From: Sporopachydermia quercuum
Taxonomy: Eukaryota; Ascomycota; Sporopachydermiomycetes; Sporopachydermiales; Sporopachydermiaceae
DNA length: 64,000 nt
Assembly: GCA_001599295.1 (NCBI GenBank)
Contig: BCGN01000004.1
Coordinates: forward strand, 930,346 to 994,345
Direction: 5' to 3'
In this document: in pieces, positions 61,863 through 64,000 of the stretch
Position numbering within the stretch: position 1 is the stretch's first letter
Layout: every line of letters starts with the position of its first letter
Program-made: the position numbers and the translations under genes
The notes under the pieces: model-generated
Seen by the model: only the letters and a program-made list of their open reading frames with translations
Databases searched by the model: none
Told to the model about the DNA's origin: nothing

Positions 61863-64000
61863 TGTGGGTAACTTGTGAGTGTTATTGTGATAATCCAAGT
61901 TGTGGGTTACTCTAATCTCTGCCTATTTGAACTTGTGATTTGCTTCAAACGAGACCTTCCAGATTTATATTTATAATATAATTTAATTGAACTTTGCTAA
62001 TTAATTCTTCTTCTTGATAGATTGCATATTTATGCTATGTTGAATTGTTTCGCTGTTTGATAAATCGTTGACGGTTACTAGTTGATGAGTATTATGTGCC
62101 CAAAAAACCAGCACCCTCTAGTGGATATAAAGAGTTGATTGATTGATTAACAAATCAATTGTATTGCAACTCTGTAGATACGACTTCAACTAAGCTTTCT
62201 TGAACCTCGACAATTGAAAAGCACTTTTCTTTAGAACAAACCGCTAGCTGTGCAGTTATAAGTAACAATCTGATATTACAACGGCTTCTCAATGACAATT
62301 TGTCAGTGATCAAATTAAACCAACGTTTGTGTAAATAAAGGATTGAAAAGAATCAAACCAATTTATAATACTTTTATTTGGAAATTTATCCTTTTTTCTT
62401 GATTCTTTAACAATTATTGAGAAGTCTCTACTGGCTCCATATAATAAATAATCGGCTGTGATTACTGGTGTTCTATTGGCGGATCCAGTGACACTATTGG
62501 TATTTATTGACTGTTATGCTTCCTTTCGATGGGGCTAATAGCATTCAAAACTGCCATGCAATGTACAAGCAAAGTATTTATTCCAAGGCTCAACTAATCT
62601 CTGCCACTACTTTTGCAATCAATTAATCTGTTGATAATAAATCGTACTTCACCTTGTAGTCATAGCATATGTATCATTTGACACCTGATTGCCAATGAAT
62701 GATTTCCGGTTAGAATTCAAGCGATTATTTGGGTAAACTCCCATATAAAAATTCCCTTCTTTCAACTTCAGAGTGGAAAGTGAATTTTCATGTGATCCGG
62801 GTAATTACTTGATTCTATATAAGCACTTTGAACTTTAATTGATAGGTAGACCATGAGGAAGAACAGACATCATGCTTCAAAGGATGTGAACTAATATTGA
62901 TATGAGTTAACATATCATTAGGAAGAGCAGCATAAGCTATAATTGGAAATATATATAGATATATATGGGTAATTATAGTAGTTATCGGTGGAGTCTACTT
63001 TCTTACAAGGTGTATGAAAGAGATTGGGTCTTCAATAGGGGATGGAAAGTTTGATAAGCAGATTAAGGTACATGAGGACAAATAAACCTTTTTAGTTGGC
63101 ATTAGAGCAAAATGAACTTCTGAGTGGACTTGTATATATTGCTAAATTACTATAAAATGATGTTAGCAGCTTCAAGAAGTACGCTATTGACTGAAAATTG
63201 AGCAATTCAAGATAACTATGTGTGATCATTTTCATCGTGAAACAATAATATATATATGCAAGTAGAGGCTAAGTATTACTTCAACATCCACAGTGACATA
63301 TCGACTTTCTTTCGTAATCAATTGTCTAGATATCCTATCAGATTTCAAATTAAATAATCAACTCTTTAATCTCTCAACACCGTCACTCTTTTATTATATA
63401 CTATTCTTTTCTATCAGCTATTTTCTCCCTATCGTTAGTTTACGGAGGCTAGTCTATCTCTCACATACTTTCAGGCTTTATCTGATGATGTAATCCAAAT
63501 AGTGTTATGTTACCCTGTCAGAAATATAATTGAAAATAATTAGTAGTGATTACAAAAAGTATCAATCACTAAAGCCAGCAAAATGGAAACGAGAGAGAAT
63601 GAATAGATTCAATTCCCACACGTAATGATCAAGAGATAACTGCAATATTTTTCTGTATTTTGAAGAAGATAAACGTCAAATAGCTTATTGAGCATTCGCA
63701 GATAACCATCAAACATTTAACTGTTTCAGTGACAGAAAGTGTACTTTTAAATTCAATATAAACAAAATGGTATGTTAGAAATAATAGGCAAACTGTTGTC
63801 AATGAATAGTAGATATTTATTCGTCAAAGGAAGGAATACCCTAAGAGACCAATATGGCTCATGTTTGTAATGTTATGCGGAAATTGTCCTCATATGATGA
63901 GGATTGTATCGGCTATGAAATTGTAATAAGCAAAAATGGTTTTGAATGTGTACTAATATAACTGTTATAGTCATCAACTGCTATTCCAGGAGGAGCCAAA
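61863..64000. other. PIN4 upstream region, 2.1 kb gene-free flank
   Basis: AT-rich sequence with TA-rich tracts near 62950-62965 and 63250. A 66-codon plus frame at 63293-63493 lacks an ATG start. No gene, RNA or repeat is supported up to the window edge. Confidence 0.45.

Noticed and set aside
1-64000. Search for LTR elements, LINEs, DNA transposons and virus-derived genes
   Set aside because: No reverse transcriptase, integrase, capsid or transposase motifs and no paired terminal repeats were seen in any frame.

Overview
The window is nuclear chromosomal DNA of an ascomycetous yeast (Saccharomycotina). It is AT-rich and holds 20 protein-coding genes, nearly all recognisable orthologues of Saccharomyces cerevisiae genes. 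CTG encodes leucine at conserved positions of the DNA ligase (for example ELG and HLL), which argues against the CUG-Ser and CUG-Ala clades. The lineage is richer in introns than S. cerevisiae: I could place 10 short introns (68-176 nt) in 6 genes, with GTATGT or GTAAGT donors and TACTAAC-like branch sites close to TAG/CAG acceptors. It also keeps an RBM39/Rsd1-type splicing factor that S. cerevisiae lacks. Genus and species cannot be named from this window alone. Eleven isolated N bases are scattered through the sequence.

Layout. 0-6 kb: MME1 (mitochondrial Mg exporter, minus), OPY1 (two PH domains, three exons, plus), RSC58 (RSC remodeller, minus). 6.8-19 kb: ECM16/DHR1 (U3 snoRNP helicase, minus) diverging from SAS2 (MYST acetyltransferase with a very long N-terminus, plus), then RAD5 (minus). 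19.9-30 kb: MOH1 (Yippee-like, three exons, minus), YMR1 (PI3P phosphatase, plus) converging on PXP2 (peroxisomal AhpD-like protein, minus), and an RSD1/RBM39-like gene (plus). 30-42 kb: AFG1 (four exons, minus), MOT2/NOT4 (minus), SAT4/HAL4 kinase (plus) converging on IPT1 (minus). 42-45.4 kb: a 3.6 kb gene-poor gap. 45.4-64 kb: RIM8 (two exons, minus), MET6 (minus) diverging from CDC9 (plus), MRX8 (plus) converging on a small mitochondrial LEA-like gene (two exons, minus), PIN4 (minus), and 2.1 kb of gene-free flank.

These are housekeeping and regulatory genes, not one pathway. Some neighbourhoods match S. cerevisiae: ECM16-SAS2 divergent (YMR128W/YMR127C), YMR1-PXP2 convergent (YJR110W/YJR111C), and RAD5 and RSC58 (YLR032W/YLR033W) on one strand in the same order but with the ECM16-SAS2 pair between them. 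No tRNA, rRNA, snRNA, CRISPR array or transposon could be supported. The most unusual points are the altered acetyl-CoA motif and giant N-terminus of Sas2, the histidine tract inside the Sat4 kinase domain, the intron that splits the presequence of the LEA-like protein, and a 17-nt sequence shared by the OPY1 and RIM8 upstream regions. I found no convincing new multi-gene system.
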